Source of the DNA: Sphingomonas sp. A2-49
GTDB taxonomy: Bacteria > Pseudomonadota > Alphaproteobacteria > Sphingomonadales > Sphingomonadaceae
Direction: 5' to 3'
DNA: 64,000 nt
Assembly (NCBI RefSeq): GCF_025548555.1
Contig: NZ_JAJLPA010000014.1
Span: forward strand, 24,855-88,854
Of the stretch, positions 7,842-19,185 are shown in pieces. The notes under the pieces are model-generated. The model was given only the letters and a program-made list of their open reading frames with translations, was not told where the DNA came from and did no database searches. The position numbers were made by a program, and so were the translations under genes. How positions within the stretch are numbered: the first letter of the stretch is position 1; the number at the start of each line of letters is the position of its first letter.

Positions 7842-7864
7842 CGCCGGGACCGGCCGTCCCGGCG
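7842..7864 (-). terminator. Hairpin after the small membrane protein gene
   Basis: Perfect 9-bp stem CGCCGGGAC/GTCCCGGCG with a 5-base loop, 10 bases after the stop of the minus-strand gene at 7875. No U-run follows. Likely a stem-loop terminator or mRNA end protector. Confidence 0.5.
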
Positions 7865-7874
7865 CGCGTGCGGA

Positions 7875-8147
7875 TCAGGCCTTGCCGGTCTTGCGGGGCT
7901 TGGGCTTCGATGCGGTCGCCTTGCGGCCCCGGCGCGTGGCGACGGGTGGCTTGCGGCTGCGCAGCAGGGGCACCGCGATCGCCGCTGCCGCGCCGGCCAG
8001 CAACGTGCCGCCGATGGCGATCCAGGCGCCGGTACCGATCCCGCCCGCGGCGGGGGCGGCAGCGTGCGTGGCCTCGGCGGCCGGCGCCGTATCCTCGTGA
8101 TGGGTCGGGCCGGCGTGTTTCATCACCGAACTCGGAATATGGGACAT
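7875..8147 (-). CDS. Small single-pass membrane protein (90 aa)
   Basis: N-terminal His/Ala/Thr-rich stretch, one transmembrane helix at about residues 37-60 (GAWIAIGGTLLAGAAAAIAV), then a strongly basic C-terminal tail rich in Lys, Arg and Pro that should face the cytoplasm. ATG at 8147 chosen because AAAGGAAA lies directly upstream; longer in-frame starts lack this. An EcfG-like promoter is centred 35-50 bases upstream (8173-8198), which suggests a general-stress gene. No family recognised. Confidence 0.7.
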   Translation of the reverse strand: MSHIPSSVMKHAGPTHHEDTAPAAEATHAAAPAAGGIGTGAWIAIGGTLLAGAAAAIAVPLLRSRKPPVATRRGRKATASKPKPRKTGKA

Positions 8148-8172
8148 GGGCTGTTTCCTTTCAGCTGCTCCC

Positions 8173-8198
8173 AACCCCAGGCCGCGCGTCAATGTTCC
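8173..8198 (-). promoter_or_regulatory. Candidate EcfG-type stress promoter
   Basis: Minus strand GGAAC, 17 bases, GGTT. The -35 matches the EcfG consensus fully and the -10 differs from CGTT at one position. It lies 26 bases upstream of the start codon of the small membrane protein gene, in the 71-base gap between two genes. Confidence 0.5.
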
Positions 8199-8218
8199 GC
8201 TGGCGGGGCGCGCGCGCC

Positions 8219-8761
8219 TCACCCGCGCCAGCGTCGCATCGCGCCGTCATAGGCGTCGGCCGCCGCCTGCCGCGCCGCGTCCAGGCGCTCGCGCTCGTCC
8301 TCCTGCTCGCGCTCCATCGTCCGTCGCCGCTTGGCGAGCGCCGTTTCCTCGGCGCGCAGCGCCCGCTGCGCGCTGCTGGCCCGGGCGGCCGCCTGCGTCA
8401 CCGCTTCCTCCGCCGCGTCGAGGCGCGACCGGTCGGGCCTCGGCGCGCGGGCCTTCCGCACCGGCGCTGGTGCCGGGGCATCGGGTTCGGCCGCGTCGTG
8501 CGGGGCCGCCCGTCGCGTCGGGCGGGCGGCGGGCAGCGCCGCGATCTGTTCCGCCGCGGTACCGCGCGAGCGCTTGACGACCGTGCCGGGGCTGGCCAGC
8601 GGCGCGGCGGTCAGCGCGGGATCGTCGACGACCTCCGCGACCCCGCGCGCGAACAGGTCGTGCGTGCTGCCCCAGGCCGCCAGCGCCGCCTTCTGGCTCG
8701 TCGCCGCGACATAGGCGTCGTGGAACCCGATCGGGGTGCGATAGACCTTGAGCTTCGCCAT
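8219..8761 (-). CDS. Hypothetical protein with C-terminal coiled coil (180 aa)
   Basis: N-terminal globular part of about 75 residues (MAKLKVYRTPIGFHDAYVAA..., with the cell-type motif AALAAWGSTHDLFARG), an Ala/Pro/Arg-rich linker (residues about 80-110), and a charged C-terminal segment that should form a coiled coil (LRAEETALAKRRRTMEREQE). No signal peptide. ATG at 8761 chosen as the first Met that begins the folded part; an upstream Met seven codons earlier is possible. Reads divergently from the L,D-transpeptidase gene. Function not recognised. Confidence 0.7.
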   Translation of the reverse strand: MAKLKVYRTPIGFHDAYVAATSQKAALAAWGSTHDLFARGVAEVVDDPALTAAPLASPGTVVKRSRGTAAEQIAALPAARPTRRAAPHDAAEPDAPAPAPVRKARAPRPDRSRLDAAEEAVTQAAARASSAQRALRAEETALAKRRRTMEREQEDERERLDAARQAAADAYDGAMRRWRG

Positions 8762-8922
8762 GGCGGCGATCCTATCGCCCATGGCGGGTGTCGGCCAGCG
8801 GCGGTGCGCGACAGGTTACCGGCCACCGGCTTCGTGCCATCGCGGGACGGGCCGATCCGGGCACTGGCCAGCATCCGCGATCCCGGGCATCCTGCACATT
8901 CCATCCGACCGGAGCCTACCCC

Positions 8923-9573
8923 TTGCCCGCACCCCGCCGGGCCCTCGCGGCCAAGCTGATCCTCGCCCTCGCGACGCCGGCGATCGCTGCCGTGGCGACG
9001 GTGGCGGCCACCGGGGCGGCGCATCGCCCGGCGGCGGTCGGCGCGGCCCCGCGCACCGCGAAGATGCCGGCGCGGCGCGCGCCCGCCCCCGCCCCCGCCG
9101 TCCCGCCGCCGGCCGATCCGCTCGCGGTCAAGCGGATCCTGCCGATCGGCCCGATCCGGTTCGGCGAGTATGCCTGGGACGCGAAGGGCGTTCCCGACGG
9201 CCCGTTGATCGTCACCGTCGATCTGGCCGCGCAGACCCTGTCCGTCTTCCGCGGCGGTTACGAGATCGGCGCGACCGCCATCCTGTACGGCGCGGACGAC
9301 AAGCCGACGCCGCTCGGCACCTTTCCCATCCTGATGAAGGATGCGGACCACGTGTCCGCGACCTATGGCGCGCCGATGCCCTATACGCTGCGGCTGACCG
9401 CGGACGGCGTGTCCGTCCATGGCACCGAGGTGGCGTGGGGCTATGCGACCCACGGCTGCATCGGCGTGCCCACGGCCTTTGCCCGCCTGCTGTTCCGCGA
9501 GGCGAAACCGGGCGACAAGGTCATCATCACGCGCGGCAGGACGCTGGCGACCGGCGAGGCGCTGATCGGCTGA
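8923..9573 (+). CDS. L,D-transpeptidase (YkuD domain)
   Basis: Periplasmic enzyme that makes 3-3 peptidoglycan cross-links or attaches proteins to peptidoglycan. 216 residues from a TTG start at 8923, chosen because GGAG lies 8 bases upstream and a signal sequence (KLILALATPAIAAVATVAAT) follows at once. A Pro/Ala linker precedes the YkuD domain (residues about 94-207). Catalytic signature visible as VHGTE (His166) and THGCIGV with nucleophile Cys179; the usual following Arg/Asn is replaced by Val-Pro, a variant of the HGCIR motif. Stand-alone gene. Substrate preference is unknown. Confidence 0.9.
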   Translation: MPAPRRALAAKLILALATPAIAAVATVAATGAAHRPAAVGAAPRTAKMPARRAPAPAPAVPPPADPLAVKRILPIGPIRFGEYAWDAKGVPDGPLIVTVDLAAQTLSVFRGGYEIGATAILYGADDKPTPLGTFPILMKDADHVSATYGAPMPYTLRLTADGVSVHGTEVAWGYATHGCIGVPTAFARLLFREAKPGDKVIITRGRTLATGEALIG

Positions 9574-9670
9574 CCGACGCCCTTGCATCGACCGCCGCGG
9601 AATGTTTTGATCTGGCATCGGCCCTGCGGTTACATCGACGCGCAGGCCACGGGGTGCGGGAAAGCGGGAC

Positions 9671-10324
9671 ATGGGGGACGAGGAAGAGCGGCTGGCGACG
9701 CTGGCCAAATACAATGTGCTCGACACCGAGGCGGAGCCCCAGTTCGACGCGCTGGTGCACGCCGCGTCGCAACAGCTCGACGCGCCGATCTCGACGATCT
9801 CGCTGATCGATGCGCGCCGGCAATGGTTCAAGGCGCGGATCGGGCTGGACGTCGCCGAGGGTCCGATCGAGGAATCGTTCTGCGCCAGGGTGATCGAGCA
9901 GGACGACGTGGTCGTCGTGCCCGACGCGACGCTGGACGAGCGGTTCCAGGATTACCCGAACGTGACCGGCGGGACCAAGATCCGCTTCTACGCCGGCGCG
10001 CCGCTCAAGATGCGCAACGGTGCGCGGATCGGGACGATCTGCGTCGTCGACGTCGTGCCGCGCGAGGGCCTCGACGAGGAGGAGCGCGTCGCGCTGGAGG
10101 ACCTTGCCCGCCGTACCGTGGCCGCGCTGGAATTGCGGCGCGATTTCGACGAGGCGCGCGGCGAGGACGCCGGCCCCGCCACCGACACGCAATGGCTGGC
10201 GCAGGCGAGCGAGCATCTGGTCAAGGCCTGGGCGGCGCTCGACCTGGTCGGTGCCACCGCCGAACTCGCCCGGCTGGAACAGGTGATCGTCGAGGTCGAC
10301 GCGTTGCGGCTGGGGGCGCGCTAG
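9671..10324 (+). CDS. GAF domain protein
   Basis: 217 residues. A single GAF sensory domain covers residues about 22-155: it begins with the common RLATLAKYNVLDTEAEPQFD segment, followed by SLIDARRQWFKARIGLD and the RFYAGAPLKM..GTICVVD signature seen in GAF domains attached to kinases and cyclases. No output domain is attached; the last 60 residues are helical and acidic. It could work as a free-standing sensor subunit. ATG at 9671 preceded by GCGGGA. The monocistronic aconitase gene follows after 158 bases. Confidence 0.85.
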   Translation: MGDEEERLATLAKYNVLDTEAEPQFDALVHAASQQLDAPISTISLIDARRQWFKARIGLDVAEGPIEESFCARVIEQDDVVVVPDATLDERFQDYPNVTGGTKIRFYAGAPLKMRNGARIGTICVVDVVPREGLDEEERVALEDLARRTVAALELRRDFDEARGEDAGPATDTQWLAQASEHLVKAWAALDLVGATAELARLEQVIVEVDALRLGAR

Positions 10325-10482
10325 CCTCTTCGCCGCGGACGCCGCATCTGCGCTTCCCCCGCCGATAACCCCTTGCTAAGGCCGCGGCGACATACGCTTT
10401 CGCTTGCAGCGCTCTCGCGCGCCCGCGCGGCCCTGGTGGCCGCCTCCCCGTGCGCGGCCTGGGCCAATTTGAAGGGACCAAC

Positions 10483-13167
<2,685 letters not shown>

Positions 13168-13473
13168 GCGACGGCCGAAGCGTCTGTTCCGGGGGGGAGG
13201 TGCCGCGGGGTGCCTCCCCCTTTTCATGGGGGTTTCGAGCGCAGGCGCGCCCTCCCCACTCCGTCACCCCGGACGTATTCGCGGTTTCTGCGAACGTCGA
13301 TAACCCTTCTTGTTCCCCGGCGCAGGACAGGGACGTTCGCGGCGACCTCGAACCAATGCAGTGCGCGTTGGAGTGTCCGGGGAGCCGGATCGCGTGCAAC
13401 GCTGCCCCGTGAGCGACACACCCTCGCCATATCCGGCGCTATACTGATCCTTTTCCCGGACCCTTATCGCCGC
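13168..13473. other. Intergenic region after acnA
   Basis: 306 bases. Holds the acnA terminator and one CCGTCACCCCGGAC half-site of the dispersed REP-like palindrome (13261-13274). The rest should contain the promoter of the downstream DUF2141 gene, but no convincing -35/-10 was found. No coding signal. Confidence 0.6.
13193..13224 (+). terminator. Rho-independent terminator of acnA
   Basis: Stem GGGGGAGG (13193-13200) with CCTCCCCC (13213-13220), 12-base loop, then TTTT. Starts 26 bases after the acnA stop. Confidence 0.85.
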
Positions 13474-13947
13474 ATGCTTCGCTTCATCGCCCTCGCCCCA
13501 GCCTTACTGCTCGCCACGCCGGCCCCGGCGCAGCGCAACACCGCCGGTTGCACCGCTGGGACTCCGCACCGCGTGCTCGTCGCGATCCGCGGGCTGCGCG
13601 CATCGACCGGGGCGGTACGCGTGCAATTGTACGACGAGGACGGGTTCCTCGAAAAGGGCCGCTGGATCGCGCGGGTCGAAGTGCCCGGCGGCGGGCGGCG
13701 CAGTGTCGAGCTGTGCGTGCCCGTGCCGCGGCCGGGCACCTATGGCATCGCGGTCCGCCATGACGCCAACGCCAACGGCAAGTCCGACGGCGGCGACGGC
13801 GGCGGTTTCTCGCGCGACCCGAAACTGTCGCTGCTGCGGCTGAAACCCGCCTTCGCGCAGGTCGCGGTGCCGCTAGCCGCCGGCACCAGCCGGATCGCTG
13901 TGACGATCAACTACCGCCACGGCTTCGGCGTCGGTCCCGATCGCTAG
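13474..13947 (+). CDS. Secreted DUF2141 protein
   Basis: 157 residues. A signal peptide (MLRFIALAPALLLATPAPAQ, cleavage likely after AQ) is followed by a beta-rich DUF2141 domain: VLVAIRGLRASTGAVRVQLY, a Gly-rich turn, then the family signature YGIAVRHDANANGKSD and SLLRLKPAFAQVAVPL. The Asp/Asn run (HDANANGKSDGGDGGG) looks like a calcium-type loop. ATG at 13474 is placed at the signal peptide. Periplasmic, function unknown for the family. Confidence 0.88.
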   Translation: MLRFIALAPALLLATPAPAQRNTAGCTAGTPHRVLVAIRGLRASTGAVRVQLYDEDGFLEKGRWIARVEVPGGGRRSVELCVPVPRPGTYGIAVRHDANANGKSDGGDGGGFSRDPKLSLLRLKPAFAQVAVPLAAGTSRIAVTINYRHGFGVGPDR

Positions 13948-13963
13948 CGCGGGCCTGCGGGGT

Positions 13964-14821
13964 CTAGCGCAGCGCCCGCCCCGCCACGGCATCCAGCTTC
14001 GCGACCAGCGCCGGATCGCGCGCCGACGGGGCGGTGATGAGCGCGGCATCGAGGCATGTGTCGATCGGCGAGGCGGTCCGTTCCGCGGGCAGCGCGTGAA
14101 GCAGCCGCATCACCATGTCGCGCGCCCGCGCGGCGTTTGCGGACAATTGGGCCAGCACCTGCGCGACGTCGACCGCGGCCGCGTCCGCCCGCCAGCAGTC
14201 ATAGTCGGTGACCATGCCGACCAAAGCATAGGGCAGCTCGGCCTCCCGCGCGAGCTTCGCCTCCGGCATCGCGGTCATCCCGATGACGTGGCATCCCCAT
14301 TGCCGGTAGAGGTGGCTTTCCGCGCGCGTCGAGAATTGCGGGCCTTCCATCGCCAGATAGGTGCCGCCCGACGTCGTCCCCTCACCGGCCGCGTCGGCGG
14401 CGAACGCGCTGAGGCGGGGACAGACCGGATCCGCCATCGAGAGATGCGCGACGCAGCCGGTGCCGTAGAAACTCGACACGCGGCCCTTGGTACGGTCGAC
14501 GAACTGGTCGACGATCGTGAAGCTGCCGGGCGGACGATCCTCGACCAGCGACCCCACCGACGACACCGCCAGCACGTCGGTGACGCCGAGGCGCTTCAGC
14601 GCGTCGATGTTGGCGCGTGGATTGAGCTGTTCCGGGCTGATCCGGTGCCCGCGGCCGTGGCGCGGCAGGAACGACACCGCGACCGGACCGACGCGGCCGG
14701 TGAAGATCGCATCGGACGGCGCGCCCCAGGGTCCGGCGACCTCTACCCAGCGGCCGTCCGCTACCCCTGCGACGTCGTAGAGGCCCGATCCGCCGATGAT
14801 CCCGATATGCCAGCCGCTCAC
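13964..14821 (-). CDS. mtnP: S-methyl-5'-thioadenosine phosphorylase
   Basis: Splits methylthioadenosine, a by-product of polyamine and homoserine-lactone synthesis, into adenine and methylthioribose-1-phosphate (methionine salvage, purine salvage). 285 residues, normal for the MTAP family. Starts IGIIGGSGLYD (phosphate-binding loop); RHGRGHRISPEQLNPRANI and YLAMEGPQFSTRAES match the family, and MTAMPEAKLAREAELPYA holds the base-pocket region. GTG start at 14821 overlaps the permease stop as GTGA, so the two genes are translationally coupled. Could also accept inosine-like substrates, as some close relatives do. Confidence 0.95.
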   Translation of the reverse strand: MSGWHIGIIGGSGLYDVAGVADGRWVEVAGPWGAPSDAIFTGRVGPVAVSFLPRHGRGHRISPEQLNPRANIDALKRLGVTDVLAVSSVGSLVEDRPPGSFTIVDQFVDRTKGRVSSFYGTGCVAHLSMADPVCPRLSAFAADAAGEGTTSGGTYLAMEGPQFSTRAESHLYRQWGCHVIGMTAMPEAKLAREAELPYALVGMVTDYDCWRADAAAVDVAQVLAQLSANAARARDMVMRLLHALPAERTASPIDTCLDAALITAPSARDPALVAKLDAVAGRALR

Positions 14822-16215
14822 GAGCGCGCGATCTCCGCCCGACCGCGCGCGTAGAGGAAGTAGACGAGCAGCCCGAACGCGTTCCAGCCGACGAAGGCGA
14901 CCTGCGTCACCACCTGGAGGCTGGTGAACAGGTACAGGCAGCCGAGGATGGCGAGCGGTGCGACCACCCAGGCAAGCGGCGTGCGGAACGGCCGTCGCGC
15001 CGCCGGATCGCGCCGGCGCAGCACCAGCACGCAGGCGGCGACCGCGACGAAGGCGCACAGCGTGCCGGCATTGGCGAGGCTGGCGATGACGTCGAGCGGC
15101 GCCAGCCCGGCGATGATCGCGACGAAGATCGCGGTCATCGCGGTGATCCGCACCGGCGTGCCGCGCGCGCTGACCCTGGCGAGGCTGGGCGGCAGGAAGC
15201 CGTCGCGCGCCATGACGAGAAAGATGCGGCTCTGGCCATAGAGGAACGCCAGCAGCACCGTCGGCAGCGCGACCGCCGCCGCGGCGGCGACGATCGTCGC
15301 GACCTTCGGCTGGTTCAGCTCGCGCAGGATCAGGGCCAGCGGCTCCGCGCTCTTGCCGAACTGCGTATAGCTGACCGCGCCCACCGCGGTCGCGGCGACG
15401 ATCATGTAGATCGCGGTGCACGCCACCATCGACCCGACGATACCGATGGCAAGGTCGCGCTCGGGGTTCTTTGCCTCTTCCGCGGCGGTCGAGATCGCAT
15501 CGAAGCCGTAGAAGGCGAAGAAGATGATCGCCGCCGCGCCCATCACGCCATATTTGACGCCGCCCTCCCCCGTGGGGCTGCCATAGCCATAGGGGGTGAA
15601 GGGATGCAGGTTGGCGACGTCGAAATGCGGCAATGCCACGCCGACGAACAGCGCCAGCGTGACGATCTTCAGCACCACCAGCGCGGTGTTGATCCGCGCG
15701 CTTTCGCGCGTGCCCAGCATCAGCAGTCCGGCGACGACGCCGATGATCGCGACCGCGGGCAGGTTGACGACGCCGCCCAGGCCCGGCCCGTTCGCGAACG
15801 CCGCCGGCACCGTCACGCCCAGCCCCTTGAGGAAGCCGACCGCATAGCCCGACCAGCCGACCGCGACGGTCGACACGACCAGCGAATATTCGAGGATCAG
15901 GCTCCACCCGACGACCCAGGCGATCACCTCGCCCAGCACCGCATAACTGTACGTATAGGCCGAGCCCGAGGCCGGGATCATCGTCGCCATTTCGGCATAG
16001 CAGAGCGCCGCGCAGGCGCAGATCGCGCCGGCGACGACGAACGACACGATCACCGCCGGTCCCGCCCGTTCCGCGCCGACGCCGATCAGCGTCAGGATGC
16101 CCGTGCCGACGATCGCGCCGACGCCGAGCGCCACCAGATGCGGCCAGCCCAGCGTCCGCGCGAGCTGTTGCCCCGGCGGCTGCGCCCCGATCGTCTTGCG
16201 GCGAAATAGACTCAT
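14818..16215 (-). CDS. APC-family amino acid permease
   Basis: 465 residues with about 12 transmembrane helices. The N-terminal region LVALGVGAIVGTGILTLIGV is the APC TM1 signature, and helices run to the C-terminus. Similar to the cationic/broad amino acid permeases; the substrate is not evident. Its stop overlaps the mtnP start (GTGA), which points to a shared expression unit; a role in recovering methionine or related products is inference only. The start ATG lies 5 bases after a perfect 8-bp hairpin (16221-16242) that includes the likely RBS. The M13 peptidase ends 62 bases upstream on the same strand. Confidence 0.93.
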   Translation of the reverse strand: MSLFRRKTIGAQPPGQQLARTLGWPHLVALGVGAIVGTGILTLIGVGAERAGPAVIVSFVVAGAICACAALCYAEMATMIPASGSAYTYSYAVLGEVIAWVVGWSLILEYSLVVSTVAVGWSGYAVGFLKGLGVTVPAAFANGPGLGGVVNLPAVAIIGVVAGLLMLGTRESARINTALVVLKIVTLALFVGVALPHFDVANLHPFTPYGYGSPTGEGGVKYGVMGAAAIIFFAFYGFDAISTAAEEAKNPERDLAIGIVGSMVACTAIYMIVAATAVGAVSYTQFGKSAEPLALILRELNQPKVATIVAAAAAVALPTVLLAFLYGQSRIFLVMARDGFLPPSLARVSARGTPVRITAMTAIFVAIIAGLAPLDVIASLANAGTLCAFVAVAACVLVLRRRDPAARRPFRTPLAWVVAPLAILGCLYLFTSLQVVTQVAFVGWNAFGLLVYFLYARGRAEIARS

Positions 16216-16220
16216 GCGGA

Positions 16221-16242
16221 CCCCCTCGATGTTGCGAGGGGG
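16221..16242 (-). promoter_or_regulatory. Hairpin covering the ribosome binding site of the permease gene
   Basis: Perfect 8-bp stem CCCCCTCG/CGAGGGGG with a 6-base loop, 5 bases before the start codon. The purine-rich arm CGAGGGGG is the only plausible Shine-Dalgarno sequence and is paired in the stem. It also lies 35 bases after the M13 stop, so a terminator role is the alternative. Confidence 0.5.
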
Positions 16243-16277
16243 TATAAGCGGCCCGGGCGACCGTGGGTAGCTGTCCC

Positions 16278-18320
16278 CTACCAGACCTGCACGCGCTTGT
16301 CGGGCGCGAGGTACAGCGCATCGCCCGGCTTCACGCCGAACGCCGCATACCAGCCGTCGAGATTGCGCACCGTCTGTGCGCGGAAGCGGGCCGGGGCATG
16401 GACGTCGCCCTGCACCCGCGCGCGCAGCGCCCTGTCGCGGAACTTGGAGGCCCAGGTCTGCGCGAACGACAGGAACAGGCGCTGGTCGCCGGTCATGCCG
16501 CCGATCACCGGCGCGGGCTTGCCGCCGAGCGAGGCGTGATAGGCGTCGAGCGCGGCGGTCAGCCCGGCGACGTCGGCGATATTCTCGCCCAGCGTCTGCT
16601 TGCCGTTGACGTGCAGCCCCGGCAGCGCCTCATAGGCGTCATATTGCGCGACCAGCGCCTGACCCTGTGCCTCGAACCGCGCGAGATCCTGCGCCGTCCA
16701 CCAGTTGCGCAGCCGCCCGGCGGCGTCGAAGTCGGCACCGAGATTGTCGAACCCGTGGCTGATCTCATGCCCGATCACCGCGCCGATCGCGCCGTAATTG
16801 GCGGCGGCGTCGCGCTTCGGATCATAGAAGGGCGCTTCGAGGATCGCCGCCGGGAAGTTCAGCGCATTCTGCATCGGCAGGTTGAGCGCGTTCACCGTCT
16901 GCGGCGTCAGCCACCATTCGCGGCGGTCGACCGGCCGGCCGATCTTGGCGAGCTGGCGTTCGGTGTTGGCGAGCTCGGCACGCTCGGCATTGCCGACCGG
17001 ATCGTCCGCGCGGATCGAGAGCGCGCCGTAATCGGCCCAGCGGTCGGGATAGCCGATGCCGACGATCATCGTCTCGATCTTCCTGCGCGCCTCCGCCTTG
17101 GTCGCGGGCTTCATCCAGGCGAGGCCGGCGACGCGCGTGTCGAACGCCTTCAGCATCCCCTCCACCATCTGCTGGATGTCCGCCTTCGACGACGCCGGGA
17201 AATAACGCTGGACGTAGATACGGCCGATGGCATCGCCGAGCGCGCCGTTGACCGCGTCGAGCCCCCGCTTGTCGCGCGGACGCTGTTGCGGCGTGCCGCT
17301 CAGCGCCTTGCCGTGAAAGGCGAAGCTCGCCTCGTCGAACGCGCGCGGCAGCACCGCGGTGACCGCATCGATGCGATGGAAACGCAGCCAGTCCTGCCAC
17401 GCGTCCAGCGGCTCGCTGGCGACCAGCGCGGACAGGCCGGTGATCGCACCCGGCTGCCAGACGATGAAATCCTGCTGCCGCCCCAGCCGCGCGGCGGGCC
17501 AGAACGCCGCCCAGTCGATGCCGGGCGCCCTGGTCGCGAAGTCCGCCGCCTTCCACGGATTGTCCGCCTTGTGCGCGTCCTGGCTGGTGACGAGGTCGAC
17601 CTGCGCGCGCGCGATCTTCGTTTCGAGGTCGAGGACGCGGCCCGCGCGCGCCTCGGGCCGGTCGAAGCCGGCGAGGCGGAACAGCGTCGTCACATAGGTG
17701 CGATAGGCGTCGCGCACCTCCTTCATCGCTGCGGTGTCGGACAGGTAATAGTCGCGGTCGGGCATGCCGAGCCCGCCTTGCAGGACATAGGGCACCGTCT
17801 TCGTGGGCTGGTCGAACGCCTGCGTCACGAACAGGCCAAAAAGGTTGCCCGTCTTGAAATCGGTCGCGTTGAGCGGATCGACGTCGACGCGGGTGTTTGC
17901 GCCCAGCATCCGCGACAGCGCGGTCCGGTCGCGCACGCCGTCGATCGCCGCGAACGCGGGCCTGAGCGGGGCGATGCCGCGCGCCTCGATCCCGGCGCCA
18001 TCCATGTAGGCGGCGTAGTAATCGGCGATGCGGCGCTGGTCGCCGCCGGGCCTGTCCTGCGCGCGGGCGGCATCGGCGACGATTGCGGCGCTGCGGTCCT
18101 CGGCGATCTTCGACACGGTGAGGAAGATGCCGACCGACGATCGGTCCGCCGGAATCTCGGTCCGGGCGCGCCAGGCGCCATTGGCATATTGTTCGAAATC
18201 GTCGCCAGGCTTGACCGTCCGGTCGATCGCGGTCGGATCGACCCCGGCGGGCTTGACCTGCGCGTCGACCGCGGTGCCGGCGAGCAGGGTGGTGGCGAGG
18301 AACAGAGCGGTACGCGTCAT
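16278..18320 (-). CDS. M13-family (neprilysin-like) zinc metallopeptidase
   Basis: 680 residues including a signal peptide (MTRTALFLATTLLAGTAVDA), so periplasmic or surface-exposed. The zinc motif is GHEISHGFD, His518 and His522 with Glu519 as base; the third ligand motif ENIADVAGL is at about residue 578. The N-terminal half has the family landmarks NGAWRARTEIPADRSSVGIF and LGANTRVDVDPLNATDF. Cleaves short peptides in studied relatives; substrate here unknown. It is first in a minus-strand series ahead of the permease and mtnP. Confidence 0.95.
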   Translation of the reverse strand: MTRTALFLATTLLAGTAVDAQVKPAGVDPTAIDRTVKPGDDFEQYANGAWRARTEIPADRSSVGIFLTVSKIAEDRSAAIVADAARAQDRPGGDQRRIADYYAAYMDGAGIEARGIAPLRPAFAAIDGVRDRTALSRMLGANTRVDVDPLNATDFKTGNLFGLFVTQAFDQPTKTVPYVLQGGLGMPDRDYYLSDTAAMKEVRDAYRTYVTTLFRLAGFDRPEARAGRVLDLETKIARAQVDLVTSQDAHKADNPWKAADFATRAPGIDWAAFWPAARLGRQQDFIVWQPGAITGLSALVASEPLDAWQDWLRFHRIDAVTAVLPRAFDEASFAFHGKALSGTPQQRPRDKRGLDAVNGALGDAIGRIYVQRYFPASSKADIQQMVEGMLKAFDTRVAGLAWMKPATKAEARRKIETMIVGIGYPDRWADYGALSIRADDPVGNAERAELANTERQLAKIGRPVDRREWWLTPQTVNALNLPMQNALNFPAAILEAPFYDPKRDAAANYGAIGAVIGHEISHGFDNLGADFDAAGRLRNWWTAQDLARFEAQGQALVAQYDAYEALPGLHVNGKQTLGENIADVAGLTAALDAYHASLGGKPAPVIGGMTGDQRLFLSFAQTWASKFRDRALRARVQGDVHAPARFRAQTVRNLDGWYAAFGVKPGDALYLAPDKRVQVW

Positions 18321-18393
18321 GGGGCGATGGCCTTCCGGATGTGTATGGCCGCGGCGATACACCCGCCTGCGGCCGCGATCCAGAGGCCCCGCG

Positions 18394-19185
18394 TCAGAAG
18401 CGGCGCGACACGCCGAAGGCGAGCTGGACGTCGGGCGCGGCGGCGTTCAGCCCGGCCACGCAGATCGCGTCGAGTTGCAGGTCGTCGCGCGCCTGCCATG
18501 CCAGCGACACCGCCGCGAAGGTCTGCGTCGTGCGATCGTCGGGATCCCGGTCGCGGATCACCTGTCCCTCCAGCGCGGCCGACAGCGACTTGGTCAACTC
18601 CACCGTGGCACCGCCCGCCACGCTGTAGCGCAGGTGGCGGCCCGATCGTTCCGCGTTGGGCTGGGCATCGATCTCGGGCGTGGCGTCGAGCTGGACCGTG
18701 TCGCCCAGCGCATAGGTCACGGGGATCAGCAGCCCCGCCCCCACCGCACCCCCGCCGATGCGGCTGCCGCCGACCGGCAGCGTGACATAGGGCAGCGCCG
18801 CGACCGACAGCCCGCTGCCGTCGGGATTGTGCAGCGACGCCTTCAGTCCGAACGATACGTCGCCGCTCTGCCCGACGGCATCGACTGCGCCGGTCTGGCG
18901 ATCGCGGACGCGCTGGTGGCCATAGGGTGTCCAGCCGATCCGCGCCTCGACCGTGTCGTCGACGCCCACGCGCACCAGCGTGTCGCCGATCAGGATGGTG
19001 TCGGTCCGACTGTTTGGCTGGCGGTCGAGCGTCCAGTCGAGCAGCGACGTCTCGACCGACACGCGGCCGCGGTCGACGATGCACGCCGGCGTATCGAGAC
19101 CCGGCCGTTCGGGGCAATATTCGCGTTCCTGCGCCAACGCGGGCGACGCCGCCAGCGTCAGCACCGCCGCGAGGATTCGCCTCAC
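18394..19185 (-). CDS. Secreted beta-strand-rich protein, MetA-pathway/outer-membrane transporter-like
   Basis: 263 residues with signal peptide MRRILAAVLTLAASPALAQ. The mature part is a series of alternating hydrophobic beta strands (VSVETSLLDWTLDRQ, VEARIGWTPYGHQRVRD, SGDVSFGLKASLHN, GLSVAALPYVTLPVGGS, ending VQLAFGVSRRF with a C-terminal Phe), the look of an outer-membrane barrel of the Phenol_MetA_deg group. GTG start at 19185 overlaps the exonuclease III stop (GTGA), which sets the start. Assignment to the family is from pattern memory; the ligand is unknown. Confidence 0.75.
   Translation of the reverse strand: MRRILAAVLTLAASPALAQEREYCPERPGLDTPACIVDRGRVSVETSLLDWTLDRQPNSRTDTILIGDTLVRVGVDDTVEARIGWTPYGHQRVRDRQTGAVDAVGQSGDVSFGLKASLHNPDGSGLSVAALPYVTLPVGGSRIGGGAVGAGLLIPVTYALGDTVQLDATPEIDAQPNAERSGRHLRYSVAGGATVELTKSLSAALEGQVIRDRDPDDRTTQTFAAVSLAWQARDDLQLDAICVAGLNAAAPDVQLAFGVSRRF

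Noticed and set aside
13964..16321. A 785-residue frame that joins mtnP to a long N-terminal extension
   Set aside because: The extension is an out-of-frame reading of the permease gene; the true mtnP start is the GTG at 14821.
16263..18785. 840-codon plus-strand frame opposite the M13 peptidase gene
   Set aside because: Same shadow pattern; the minus strand encodes a full M13 peptidase with catalytic motifs.
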